The translations under genes were made by a program, and so were the position numbers. From Paenibacillus melissococcoides (GTDB taxonomy: Bacteria > Bacillota > Bacilli > Paenibacillales > Paenibacillaceae): a stretch of DNA of 64,000 nt. Of the stretch, positions 25,025 through 34,225 are shown one piece after another. Position 1 is the first letter of the stretch. Each line of letters begins with the position of its first letter. The notes below the pieces were generated by a model. That model saw only the letters and a program-made list of their open reading frames with translations. It was not told where the DNA came from and did no database searches. The stretch covers positions 206,001 through 270,000 of the forward strand of contig CALYLO010000001.1 in the NCBI GenBank assembly GCA_944800085.1. Reading direction: 5' to 3'.

Positions 25025-25550
25025 TTTCAACATGGCTGCTTGCAACAGGGAAGGCTAACCATCAATTAAGATAAACAAATGGTTACACTGAAGTTAATAT
25101 TGTTCCCCCTGCATGTAGACAGCAATGAACGGAAATCATTTCTTGGGTTATTACGACTAAAGCCAGGGGGAATATACTTGATTGATAAAAATTTTAAATT
25201 AATTCTGATTCATAGAGGAGTTTACATTTAGAAGCCCTAACCACGGTTATGCAATCCCCCAGAACTATACCGTAACGCCGTAACGTTACCCCTAAAACAT
25301 CCCGCAGCCACGCTGTCTTCGCAGAATCATTTCCTCTCTCTTATCTATACTTGATCTTCTGAATGAGACTTATTTATCATTATTGCAAATGGGTGTATAA
25401 TTCTATTTACCTATTACGTTTTCTTCTCTTTTTCCTCAAAAAGTGACATATATTGAGTTGCAATGTCGAATTTTGCTCCTTATTATTAAGGGGTGGCGTT
25501 AATCAATCGACATATAATTGCCGATATTCTGAATAGAGCCTGAGAAGGAC
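25025..25550. other. Gene-free stretch, nothing recognised
   Basis: AT-rich DNA with no open frame of useful length, no clear promoter and no recognisable RNA. It separates the secreted-protein gene from the IS630 remnant. Confidence 0.5.
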
Positions 25551-26021
25551 CTATTCGGTACGATAGGGCACATAGCCGGATGATGTGTACTTAAGACCTA
25601 ATCTGCGCAGCATATCCCGGACGCCCGTCCGCGTCATATGCACCTGGAAATGCTTCTCCAGCAAATCCTGGATGTCACGCATCGACCAGCCCGTCGATGA
25701 GCCGCTAGAAGGCATGCGGCTGCTGATGATGCCGATCAGTTCTTCTTCCTGCTGAGGGGTCAGTATTCTCGGCTTCCCGGGAGAAGCAACGTTGGTTAGC
25801 AGTTGGTCGATGCCGCCATCGTTGAAGATTTTTACATAGGTCGATACCGTCTGGCGGTGAAGGCCCAACTGCTGCGCGACATCCTTGGCAGTGTGTCCGG
25901 ACATGACTAGACGGACGGCCTCCACCTTGATCCGCTGCTTCGGATCTTGGATGGTGGACGTCAAGCGGTTCAAGGAATAGACATTCCATCCATGACGGTT
26001 CGTAATCAACAGTTTTCGCAT
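25551..26021 (-). pseudogene. IS630-type transposase, N-terminal remnant
   Basis: The 156-residue frame holds the helix-turn-helix region of IS630-family transposases (RLVMSGHTAKDVAQQLGLHR, TVSTYVKIFNDGGIDQLL) and the winged-helix segment (WSMRDIQDLLEKHFQVHMTR). It stops after SGYVPYRTE, before the DDE catalytic domain, and no continuation is seen downstream. No convincing ribosome site precedes the ATG. It is a truncated insertion sequence next to the c-di-GMP-controlled locus. Confidence 0.75.
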
Positions 26022-26059
26022 TATCGGCTCACGCTCGTATCTATACTTTTATTCGTAGT

Positions 26060-26109
26060 ATGGGTATGGAAGCATGACGCTATTATGGGTATGGAAGCAT
26101 GACGCTATA
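26060..26109 (+). repeat. 25-base perfect tandem duplication
   Basis: The unit atgggtatggaagcatgacg plus ctatt/a occurs twice head to tail, differing only at the last base. It lies 59 bases upstream of the c-di-GMP riboswitch, in the likely promoter region of the NRPS operon. Confidence 0.85.
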
Positions 26110-26167
26110 CAGAGAGAGCTACTGCCGCGGAGAGAGAAGCAACCGTACCGTTTACATACAACAAAAC

Positions 26168-26253
26168 TTGATAAAGGCAAACTTGTCGAAAGGCAAGGAC
26201 GCAAAGCCTCGGGCCTAACTCTCCTTCATGGAGCTATGGCGGCCGGGTTGCCA
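26168..26253 (+). promoter_or_regulatory. c-di-GMP-I (GEMM) riboswitch
   Basis: The aptamer core matches the class I consensus: ggcaaacttgtcgaaaggca (with its GAAA tetraloop), ggacgcaaagcctcgggcct, a variable hairpin (ctccttcatggag), then the tetraloop-receptor side and closing strand atggcggccgggttgcc. An intrinsic terminator follows at 26292 and the PPTase gene begins at 26344. The arrangement implies that c-di-GMP binding decides between termination and read-through. Whether the ligand switches the operon on or off cannot be read from the sequence alone. Confidence 0.93.
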
Positions 26254-26291
26254 TGTTGAATAGGAGACCATTCACGTTCTTTATGGTGATG

Positions 26292-26319
26292 AGGCTATTG
26301 CTGGAAGTAGCCTTTTTTC
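26292..26319 (+). terminator. Terminator of the c-di-GMP riboswitch
   Basis: The stem aggcta / tagcct with further possible pairing inside (ttgctggaag loop) is followed by six or seven T residues. It is placed between the aptamer and the first gene, as expected for an expression platform. Confidence 0.75.
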
Positions 26320-26343
26320 TATGTATAGAGGATGTTGAAGCCT

Positions 26344-27057
26344 ATGAAGATTGCTGCTCTCCGCTGGGACCGCCATACCGATGATCGCCTCGTTCACCGT
26401 CTTGTTCCGTTCCTGTCTGCCGAACAGCAGGAAAGATACGCGAGACTGAGCCGGCGTGCGGATCGTCATCTCATGGTTATTGCCGAAGTTCTCGTCCGAA
26501 GCCAGATCTGCCGTCTGACCGGGAGGAGGAACGACGAGGTCGCATTCATCCGGAACCGGTTCGGCAAGCCGTACATGGCCTCAAGCAGCTCCATATTTTT
26601 CAATATATCGCATTCGGGTTGCTGGATCGTGACGGCGATTGATCGCTGCGATGTCGGCATTGATATCGAGCGGATCAGGCCAATGGAGCCTGAGGAGGGC
26701 CGCATTCTGTGCACGCCGCGGGAATACCGGATCGCTGCCGGCCTGGACGCGGATGCGCGGGCCCGCTTTCTTCATTGGTTGTGGACGGCCAAGCAGAGCT
26801 ATCTCAAAGCCCGCGGAACCGGACAATACGGTCCGCTGGATGAACTGGAGATACTGCCGGACGGAGTTCACCCGTGGCGGCTGCCGTCCGTCTGGCATGC
26901 GCGGGGATATGTCTTTACCCGGATTGAGAGTCTGGATGCCGGGTATTGTGTGACGGCATGCGGTGTCGATTCCAAGATTGCGCCCATAGAGCATTGGACA
27001 TTGGAACAATTATTGGATAGGTTCCAACCCTATTGTTCGTCAATGATAAGGAGCTGA
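26344..27057 (+). CDS. Sfp-type 4'-phosphopantetheinyl transferase
   Basis: A 237-residue enzyme that loads phosphopantetheine from CoA onto the carrier domains of the adjacent NRPS. With ATG 26344 as start the numbering coincides with Sfp: Asp107 and Glu109 in DVGIDIERIRP, and Trp147 and Lys150 in WTAKQSYLKARG. The position of the third metal ligand (Glu151 in Sfp, motif WxxKES) is Gln here, which is unusual. Other conserved pieces are RNRFGKPYM and FNISHSG. The gene ends 6 bases before the NRPS start, so both are one transcript under the c-di-GMP riboswitch. Confidence 0.9.
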   Translation: MKIAALRWDRHTDDRLVHRLVPFLSAEQQERYARLSRRADRHLMVIAEVLVRSQICRLTGRRNDEVAFIRNRFGKPYMASSSSIFFNISHSGCWIVTAIDRCDVGIDIERIRPMEPEEGRILCTPREYRIAAGLDADARARFLHWLWTAKQSYLKARGTGQYGPLDELEILPDGVHPWRLPSVWHARGYVFTRIESLDAGYCVTACGVDSKIAPIEHWTLEQLLDRFQPYCSSMIRS

Positions 27058-27063
27058 ATCAAT

Positions 27064-30000
27064 TTGTCTGCCATTCCATTTACAACCGAACAGCTTACGG
27101 GCTATGACGCCCATACATTCGAGATTCCTTCCGCCATCGTGGATGGCCTGGAACAGCTGACACGCACCCGTTCGGTCACATTGGAGGCTGCAGTGGGCGT
27201 GGCATGGAGCGGTCTGGTGGCGCGCTACCATAACGCAGAGGAAGTCGTTCTTCATGTGATGGCCAGCCAGAGCCGGGACGGCGTGCCGGTATCGGTTCGT
27301 CCGGAGGAGACGCTGTGGAGCGCGGCGCAGGCGCTGTGCGGACAGTTGCAGTCCGGCGGTCAGGAACCGGGCGAGCCGGGCGCAGGCGGCGACATCACCA
27401 CCTGCTGCTGGTTACAGGATGCCGAGGTGCCTGGCAAGACGAGAGCCGATATTTCGGCCGGAGATCTGCATGCACGGATTTTGGGCCGGGAAGAGGCTTT
27501 TCGCGCCCCCTATTTATTTACGATTTATTATCGGCCGGAGCGCTTCAGCCTGGATGCCGCCACACAGATGGGCCAACAGTTGAACCAGATGCTGAGCGAG
27601 GCGGCGCAAGCCCCGGACAAGCCGATCGGAGAGTGGGATCTCCTGACGAAGGAGGAGATCCGGCGTTACATCGAGCGGCATAACCGGACACAGTATCCTT
27701 ATCCGAAGCACCGGACGGTGCCATCCCTGTTCGAGGAGCAGGCGGCCCGCATTCCTGACGAACCGGCCATCATCGAGGAAGGCCGCCAATTTACATACAA
27801 GGAATTGAACCAAGCCGCGAATCGGCTTGCTCATTATTTGCGTACGCAAGGGGTCGCTCGCGAGCAGGCGGTAGGCATACTCGCCGAGCGGACGGCGGAG
27901 ATGGTCATCGGGATTCTCGCGATCACCAAGGCCGGGGGCGCGTACGTCCCTATCGATCCGGATCATCCGCAGGATCGGATTCAATATTTGCTGGAAGACA
28001 GCGGGGCCCGGCTCGTGCTGACGAGCGCCGGGCTGTCCGGACGCTTGCCGGCGGATGCGGTGCAGGTGCCGTTGGAGGAGACGGCTTGGGCCGATCAGCC
28101 GGAGCATAATCCGGAGCCGGTCGGAGGCGCGGAGGATTTAATTTACATTATCTACACGTCGGGATCGACCGGCAGACCGAAGGGGGTCATGGTGACCCAT
28201 CGCAACGTGGTCCGTCTCGTCAAAAATACGAATTACGTGGAATTCCAGCCCGGAGATCGGATTTTGCAGACCGGGTCGCTCGTCTTTGATGCGTCCACCT
28301 TTGAAATCTGGGGCTCGCTCTTGAATGGAATCGGCCTTGTGCTGGTCGATAAGACGACAATATTGGACAGCCGTCAATTGGATGAAGCGCTGCGCCGCTT
28401 CGGCATCACCACGATGTTCCTGACGACGGCGTTGTTCCTGCAGTTGGTTGACCGCAATCCGGCCATCTTCAAGCCGGTGCGCCAGTTATTCGTCGGCGGC
28501 GAGCTGATGTCGCCGAAGCATTTCTATCGGGCGGCGCAGGAGTGCGCGCCGATTCGGCTGTCGAACATCTACGGCCCGACGGAAAATACGACCTTCTCGA
28601 CTTGCTATGAGCTGAAGGAGGAGCGGGAAGGCCCGATTCCCATCGGCACGCCGATCGGGAACTCCACGATATATGTCGTCAATGCGCACGGCAAGCTGCA
28701 GCCGGCCGGGGCGACCGGGGAGCTGTGGGTCGGCGGAGACGGCGTCGCCCGCGGTTATTTGAACCGTGACGATCTGACGGAAAAAATGTTCATCGACAGC
28801 CCGTTCGTGCCGGGGGAACGAATCTACAAAACCGGGGATCTGGTTCGCTTATGCGAGGACGGGCAATTGGAGTTCGTCGGCCGCAAGGACCATCAGGTCA
28901 AAATTCGCGGCTACCGCATGGAGCTCGGCGAGATTGAAGCCCGCATTCACAGCCATAGCCAGGTGAAAGAGACACTGGTCACCGACTTCGAGGAAGCGCC
29001 GGGACAGAAGGCGTTGTGCGCCTACGTCGTCGCGGAAGGCGGTCTGGACGCGGCCGGACTGAGAGCGTATCTGTCCAAGCTGCTGCCGGAATATATGGTT
29101 CCCGGCTATTTCATGTTCCTGGAGCGGATGCCGTTGACGATCAACGGCAAAATTGACCGGGCCAAGCTGCCGCGGCCGGAGAGACAAGAGCGGGCGGCGG
29201 TCCACTATGCGGCCCCGACGAACGAGACGGAGCGCAAGCTGGCGGCGATCTGGGAGGAGCTGCTTGGCATCGAGCCGATCGGGATCGACGATCATTTCTT
29301 CGAGCTGGGCGGACACTCGCTCAAGGTCGCTCAATTGCAGGCGCGAATCTATGAGACGTTCCAGGTGAACATCTCCTTCAAGCTGCTGTTCGAGATGCCG
29401 TATATCGGCTCGCTCGCCTCGCTGATCGCCCAGCTGGAGCAGGGCGGCTTCGAAGCGATCGAGCCTGCGCCGGACAAGCCGCATTACCGGCTCGCCCCGG
29501 CCCAGCAGCGGATGTACGCCCTGCAGCAGCGGACGGATATCGGCATGGCGTACCATGTGCCGCTCCTGTACCGCCTGCCGGGAGACTGCGACCCGGAACG
29601 GCTGGAGCAGGCCCTGCGGAGGCTGGTGGAGCGCCATGAGGCCTTGCGCACGTCCTTCCATTGGGAGGACGGCGAAGTCGTACAGCGGGTGCATCCGGCC
29701 GTAAGCTTCGCCATGCAGCGGCTGGAGGCCGATGGCCGCATGGCAGAGGAGACGGCCGCCTCGTTCCTGCGCCCGTTCCGGATGGAGGAGGCGCCGCTGC
29801 TGCGGGCGGCCTGGATTCGGTTGTCGGAAGGCGAGGCGGCGCTGCTGCTCGACGTTCACCATATCGTCTTCGATGGCACGTCGCTGAGCCTGCTGGCCGA
29901 GGAACTGGCCGCCCTGTATGCGGGCCGGGCGCTTCCGGCGCAGACGCTGCATTACAAAGATTACGCCGAATGGCAGGCGGAGCGGGAAATGCGGGAGCAG

Positions 30001-33000
30001 GAAGCGGAAGAGGCATATTGGCTGCAGATGCTGGAAGGCGAGCTCCCGGTCCTGGAGCTGCCGACCGACTTCCCGCGGCCGCCGATGCAGACCTTCGCGG
30101 GGGATATCGTTCGCGCGGCGCTGCCGGCCGCCGATGCCGCCGCGCTGAAGAAGCTGGCTTCGGAACGGGGGACGACGCTCTACATGGCGCTGCTCGCCGT
30201 GTACAAGCTGTTGCTGGCCGCTTATGCGGACAAGGAGGATATTATCGTCGGCTGTGCCGTCGCGGCGCGGACGCATCCCGATCTGGAGCGGATGATGGGC
30301 ATGTTCGTCAACACGCTGCCGATTCGCAGCTATCCGGAAGGGGGCAAATCCTTCGCGGACTATCTGGCCGAGCTGAAGGAGAGCTTGCTGGCGGCGTATG
30401 AATACCAGACCTATCCGCTGGACAAGCTGGTCGACCGGCTGTCCTACCCGCGGGATATGAGCCGCAACCCGCTGTTCGACACGGTCTTCGTCATGCAGAA
30501 CATGGGCGATACGACGATCGAACTCGGCGGCGCGGCCTGCGAGGCCATTCCTTATCATAACGGCACCTCGAAATTCGACGTGACGCTGGAGGCCGTGGAG
30601 CGGGAAGATGCGGTCTTGCTGAACTTCGAGTACAATACAGCGCTCTTCCGCCGGGATACGATCGAGCGGCTGGCGGGGCACTTCCTGCAGCTCGTGCAGG
30701 AGGCGGTGCGGAAGCCGGAAGCCCTCATCGGCGAATTGGACATGATTACGGCACGGGAACGGGAACAGATCGTCGCCGAGTTCAACCGGACGGAAGCCGG
30801 CTATCCGCGCGAGGCGACGATTCACGGCCTGTTCGAGGAGCAGGTGCGGCGCACGCCGGAACGTACGGCGGTCACCGATCCGCAGCGCTCGCTTACCTAT
30901 GCCGAGCTGAATGCGGAAGCGAACCGGCTGGCCCATGAACTGCGGCGCCGCGGCGTCCGCCGGGAGCAGGCGGTCGGCCTCTTGACCGAGCGGACGGCGG
31001 AAATGATCGTCGGCGTCCTGGCCATTATGAAAGCGGGCGGCGCGTATGTGCCGATCGATCCGGATTATCCGGCGGATCGCGTCGATTACTTGCTGGAGGA
31101 CAGCGGCGCGAAGCTCGTGCTTGCGAGCGGCTCGCTGGCGGGGCAACTGCCGCCGCATATCGCCCGTGTCGGATTCGAAGCGGCCGCGCACGGATCAAGC
31201 GGCGAAGAAGAGCGGTCGCTCGATGCAGACCGCGTGAATGAGGCGGAGGATCTCGCCTATCTGATGTACACGTCGGGATCGACGGGCAAGCCGAAAGGGG
31301 TTATGGTGACCCACCGTAACGTCATCCGGCTCGTGCAGAATACGAACTTCGTCTGCTTCCGGGAGGACGACTGCATTCTCCAGACGGGCTCGCTGGTGTT
31401 CGACGCTTCGACGTTCGAGATCTGGGGAGCGCTGCTGAACGGCCTGCGCCTGGTGCTCGTCGACAAGATGACGATTCTGGATGAGACCGCCCTGGCCGAA
31501 GCGATTGAACGCCACGGGGTAACGATGATGTGGCTGACCTCGCCGCTGTTCACCCAGCTCGCGGAGAAGAATCCGGAGATGTTCCGTCCGGTGCGCACGC
31601 TGCTCGTCGGCGGCGATGTGCTGTCGCCGAAGCATATTTACCGGGTGCGCGAAGCGAGCGCGCCGATCACGATCATCAACGGGTACGGGCCGACGGAGAA
31701 CACGACGTTCACGGCCTGCTACGAGATTGCCGACGAGCGTCCGGGCTCGATCCCGATCGGGAAGCCGATTGCCAATTCGACGGCTTATGTCGTCAATGCG
31801 TTCGGCAAGCTGCAGCCGATCGGCGTTCCGGGCGAGCTGTGGGCCGGCGGCGACGGCGTCGCCCGCGGCTACTTGAACCGGAGCGACTTGACGGCCGAGA
31901 AGTTCATCGACAGCCCGTTCCGGCCGGGGGAACGGATCTACAAGACCGGCGATCTGGTGCGCTGGCTGCCGGATGGCAATATCGAATTCCTCGGGCGCAA
32001 GGACCATCAGGTCAAAATTCGCGGCTTCCGCATGGAGCTGGGCGAGATTGAGGCGCAGATCCGGAGCCATCCGCAGGTGAAGGACGTGCTCGTGTCGGTT
32101 CGCGAGGAAGCGCCGGGGCAGAAGGCGCTCTGCGCCCATATCGTGGCGGAAGGCGGTCTGACGGCGGCCGATGTCCGCGCCTATGTGCTGACCAGCCTGC
32201 CGGATTATATGGCGCCGGCCTATTACGCCTTCCTGGAGCGGATGCCGCTGACGACGAACGGCAAGATCGACCGTTCGAAGCTGCCGGAGCCGGAGAAGCT
32301 CGAAGGAGCGTCCGGGAGCATGGTTGCGCCGGAGAACGAGATCGAGCAGAAGCTGGCCGACGCGTGGCAGGAGGTGCTCGGGCTGACGGCGGTCGGCGTC
32401 GAAGACAATTTCTTCGATATCGGCGGCCATTCCTTGAAGGCGATCACGCTGGTCGCCCGGCTGAAGCAGGAATTCATCGTCGATGTCGCCGACATCTTCG
32501 CGTATCCGACGATTCGGCAGCTCGCCCGCCACATTGAATACCGGCCGAACCATCTGCAGGAGAAGCTGGCGCGGATACGCGAACGGTACGCCGCGGCCCC
32601 GGACGGGGAAGCGCCGGCCGTAGCGGAAGCGCGCCGCCTCTACCGGAGCGGCATCGAAGGCCGGATTCCTCCGGCGGCGGAGCGCCGGACCGAGTACCGC
32701 CACGTGCTGCTGACGGGAGCGACCGGCTATCTGGGCGCTTATCTGCTGCACGAGATCATCTCGCGCACGGGCAGCGAGGTCAGCGTCATTGTAAGGGGAC
32801 GGACGCCGGACGAGGCGCGCGGGCGCTTGGCGGACAAGCTGGCCTACTATTTCGGCCCAGAGTGGTTCCCGGCGCATGCCGCGCGCATCCATCTCGTGAA
32901 CGGCGAGCTGTCGGGGGAACGATTCGGCCTCGAGACCGAGGACTACGAGCGGCTCGCCAGCGAGGCCGACTGCATCGTTCACGCGGCGGCGAACGTGAAG

Positions 33001-33819
33001 CACTACGGCCATTATGACGACTTCGTGCAGAGCAATGTGACGGCGACGGAACGGTTGATTGAATTGGCGCTGGAACGGACGCCGAAGGCGTTCCACCACG
33101 TATCGACGATGTCGGTCGGCATGGGCACTATCGAAGGCCTCGCCGAGGTGCTGTTCACGGAAGATGACGGCGATCTCGGCCAGCAGCATCATAACGTCTA
33201 CGTGAAGACGAAGTTCGAAGCGGAGCTGCGCATTCAGGAAGCCCGCGCCCGCGGCCTCCAGGCGAGCATCTATCGGGTCGGCAATATCGTCTGCCATTCG
33301 GACACGGGCCATTTCCAGGAAAATATCGCGGACAACGCTTTTTACAATACGATCAAATCTTATCTTGGCTTAGGGGCGGTGCTGGCATCGGAGCCGGATA
33401 CCGATCTGTCCTTCGTCAATCAGGTGAGCGCGGCCATCGTCACGCTGTTTGACAAACCGGCGCTGTACAACGGCACGTACCACGTGTACAACCCGCATTT
33501 GATCAGCTTGTCCGAGCTGCTGGCCGCCCACCCTGGCATCACGGTGAAGCCGCTGGCTGCCGGTCCGTTCTTCGAGGAGCTGTACGCCCGCTTCGAGCGG
33601 GAAGAGAACCGGGAGGCGGTCGAGAGCGTGCTGCTGCACAACGGCTGGATGGATGAAGCATCGAACGGGACCGTCTTCGTGCATACGGCGGAACGGACGG
33701 CGGCGTTGCTCGCGCGCTTGGGCTTCGCATGGACGAAGCCGGCCGAGGCGGAATTCCGGCGGCTGCTTGAGCATGCCGGGGCGGTGGGCTTCCTGCCGCA
33801 AGCATCAAGCCGGGAATAG
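27064..33819 (+). CDS. Dimodular NRPS with terminal reductase (half-C-A-T-C-A-T-R)
   Basis: A 2251-residue synthetase. Residues 1-200 look like the C-terminal half of a condensation domain without the HHxxxDG motif. A1 (about 215-715) has IIYTSGSTGRPKG; T1 carries FFELGGHSLK near 750. The C domain (about 800-1240) has HHIVFDG near 931. A2 (about 1255-1750) has YTSGSTGKPKG; T2 has FFDIGGHSLK near 1785. The reductase (about 1880-2251) has LLTGATGYLGAYL and a YxxxK pair in YVKTKFEAE. Selectivity residues by eye: A1 DAFFFGITFK (Ile/Val-like), A2 DAFWLGGTFK (Val-like). A-T-C-A-T-R enzymes such as AusA release dipeptide aldehydes that cyclise to pyrazinones, so a branched-chain pyrazinone is inferred. 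TTG 27064 follows aaggag by 10 bases. Confidence 0.95.
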   Translation: MSAIPFTTEQLTGYDAHTFEIPSAIVDGLEQLTRTRSVTLEAAVGVAWSGLVARYHNAEEVVLHVMASQSRDGVPVSVRPEETLWSAAQALCGQLQSGGQEPGEPGAGGDITTCCWLQDAEVPGKTRADISAGDLHARILGREEAFRAPYLFTIYYRPERFSLDAATQMGQQLNQMLSEAAQAPDKPIGEWDLLTKEEIRRYIERHNRTQYPYPKHRTVPSLFEEQAARIPDEPAIIEEGRQFTYKELNQAANRLAHYLRTQGVAREQAVGILAERTAEMVIGILAITKAGGAYVPIDPDHPQDRIQYLLEDSGARLVLTSAGLSGRLPADAVQVPLEETAWADQPEHNPEPVGGAEDLIYIIYTSGSTGRPKGVMVTHRNVVRLVKNTNYVEFQPGDRILQTGSLVFDASTFEIWGSLLNGIGLVLVDKTTILDSRQLDEALRRFGITTMFLTTALFLQLVDRNPAIFKPVRQLFVGGELMSPKHFYRAAQECAPIRLSNIYGPTENTTFSTCYELKEEREGPIPIGTPIGNSTIYVVNAHGKLQPAGATGELWVGGDGVARGYLNRDDLTEKMFIDSPFVPGERIYKTGDLVRLCEDGQLEFVGRKDHQVKIRGYRMELGEIEARIHSHSQVKETLVTDFEEAPGQKALCAYVVAEGGLDAAGLRAYLSKLLPEYMVPGYFMFLERMPLTINGKIDRAKLPRPERQERAAVHYAAPTNETERKLAAIWEELLGIEPIGIDDHFFELGGHSLKVAQLQARIYETFQVNISFKLLFEMPYIGSLASLIAQLEQGGFEAIEPAPDKPHYRLAPAQQRMYALQQRTDIGMAYHVPLLYRLPGDCDPERLEQALRRLVERHEALRTSFHWEDGEVVQRVHPAVSFAMQRLEADGRMAEETAASFLRPFRMEEAPLLRAAWIRLSEGEAALLLDVHHIVFDGTSLSLLAEELAALYAGRALPAQTLHYKDYAEWQAEREMREQEAEEAYWLQMLEGELPVLELPTDFPRPPMQTFAGDIVRAALPAADAAALKKLASERGTTLYMALLAVYKLLLAAYADKEDIIVGCAVAARTHPDLERMMGMFVNTLPIRSYPEGGKSFADYLAELKESLLAAYEYQTYPLDKLVDRLSYPRDMSRNPLFDTVFVMQNMGDTTIELGGAACEAIPYHNGTSKFDVTLEAVEREDAVLLNFEYNTALFRRDTIERLAGHFLQLVQEAVRKPEALIGELDMITAREREQIVAEFNRTEAGYPREATIHGLFEEQVRRTPERTAVTDPQRSLTYAELNAEANRLAHELRRRGVRREQAVGLLTERTAEMIVGVLAIMKAGGAYVPIDPDYPADRVDYLLEDSGAKLVLASGSLAGQLPPHIARVGFEAAAHGSSGEEERSLDADRVNEAEDLAYLMYTSGSTGKPKGVMVTHRNVIRLVQNTNFVCFREDDCILQTGSLVFDASTFEIWGALLNGLRLVLVDKMTILDETALAEAIERHGVTMMWLTSPLFTQLAEKNPEMFRPVRTLLVGGDVLSPKHIYRVREASAPITIINGYGPTENTTFTACYEIADERPGSIPIGKPIANSTAYVVNAFGKLQPIGVPGELWAGGDGVARGYLNRSDLTAEKFIDSPFRPGERIYKTGDLVRWLPDGNIEFLGRKDHQVKIRGFRMELGEIEAQIRSHPQVKDVLVSVREEAPGQKALCAHIVAEGGLTAADVRAYVLTSLPDYMAPAYYAFLERMPLTTNGKIDRSKLPEPEKLEGASGSMVAPENEIEQKLADAWQEVLGLTAVGVEDNFFDIGGHSLKAITLVARLKQEFIVDVADIFAYPTIRQLARHIEYRPNHLQEKLARIRERYAAAPDGEAPAVAEARRLYRSGIEGRIPPAAERRTEYRHVLLTGATGYLGAYLLHEIISRTGSEVSVIVRGRTPDEARGRLADKLAYYFGPEWFPAHAARIHLVNGELSGERFGLETEDYERLASEADCIVHAAANVKHYGHYDDFVQSNVTATERLIELALERTPKAFHHVSTMSVGMGTIEGLAEVLFTEDDGDLGQQHHNVYVKTKFEAELRIQEARARGLQASIYRVGNIVCHSDTGHFQENIADNAFYNTIKSYLGLGAVLASEPDTDLSFVNQVSAAIVTLFDKPALYNGTYHVYNPHLISLSELLAAHPGITVKPLAAGPFFEELYARFEREENREAVESVLLHNGWMDEASNGTVFVHTAERTAALLARLGFAWTKPAEAEFRRLLEHAGAVGFLPQASSRE

Positions 33820-34225
33820 CCGGTTACCTGTTCCGCCTAGTTCAGTCTCATACGGGCAAAGGCGGACGGTTACGAACCGTGCTGACTGCTACGGACTGAT
33901 ACGTATCTATACCGACTGATACAGACAGCTACGGACTGATACGTATCTATACAGACTGATACGAATCGGTACCAACTGATACGGACCGATACGGATCCGG
34001 ACCAATACGGATGATGCGGACGGGGACGAGCGAATATGGAGTGATATGGTCTGCCCCGCTTTGCGATACGCTGGAACCCCGCGCTGCAGAGGCAGGGGTA
34101 GACCACGTCTGGGAGGGGATAAGAGAGCACAACATCGAGAGGCAGATTGACAGCAGGAATGCCGGGCGCATCCTGGAAGGGCATTTACGATTAACGACAA
34201 CTACATTTGAGGAGGACTTAGAACT
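33820..34225. other. Gene-free stretch after the NRPS
   Basis: It contains the gatacg minisatellite at 33888-34015 and then about 200 bases with no recognised feature before the small-protein gene. No clear terminator follows the NRPS stop. Confidence 0.5.
33888..34015. repeat. Minisatellite of cggactgatacg-type units
   Basis: Variants of cggactgatacg recur about ten times. A longer unit (ctacggactgatacgtatct) appears twice almost exactly, at about 33890 and 33931. Some units have decayed to ccgatacgg or ccaatacgg. The spacing is about 10-20 bases. No coding role is visible. Confidence 0.75.

Noticed and set aside
25551..26021. Functional regulator of the NRPS operon
   Set aside because: The helix-turn-helix protein upstream of the operon matches IS630 transposase N-termini and lacks a ribosome site, so it is an IS remnant.
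28849..33312. Two very long minus-strand open frames (780 and 705 codons) opposite the NRPS
   Set aside because: They are antisense shadows of high-GC coding DNA; their translations are Arg/Gln/His-rich and match no domain, while the + strand shows all NRPS motifs in order.
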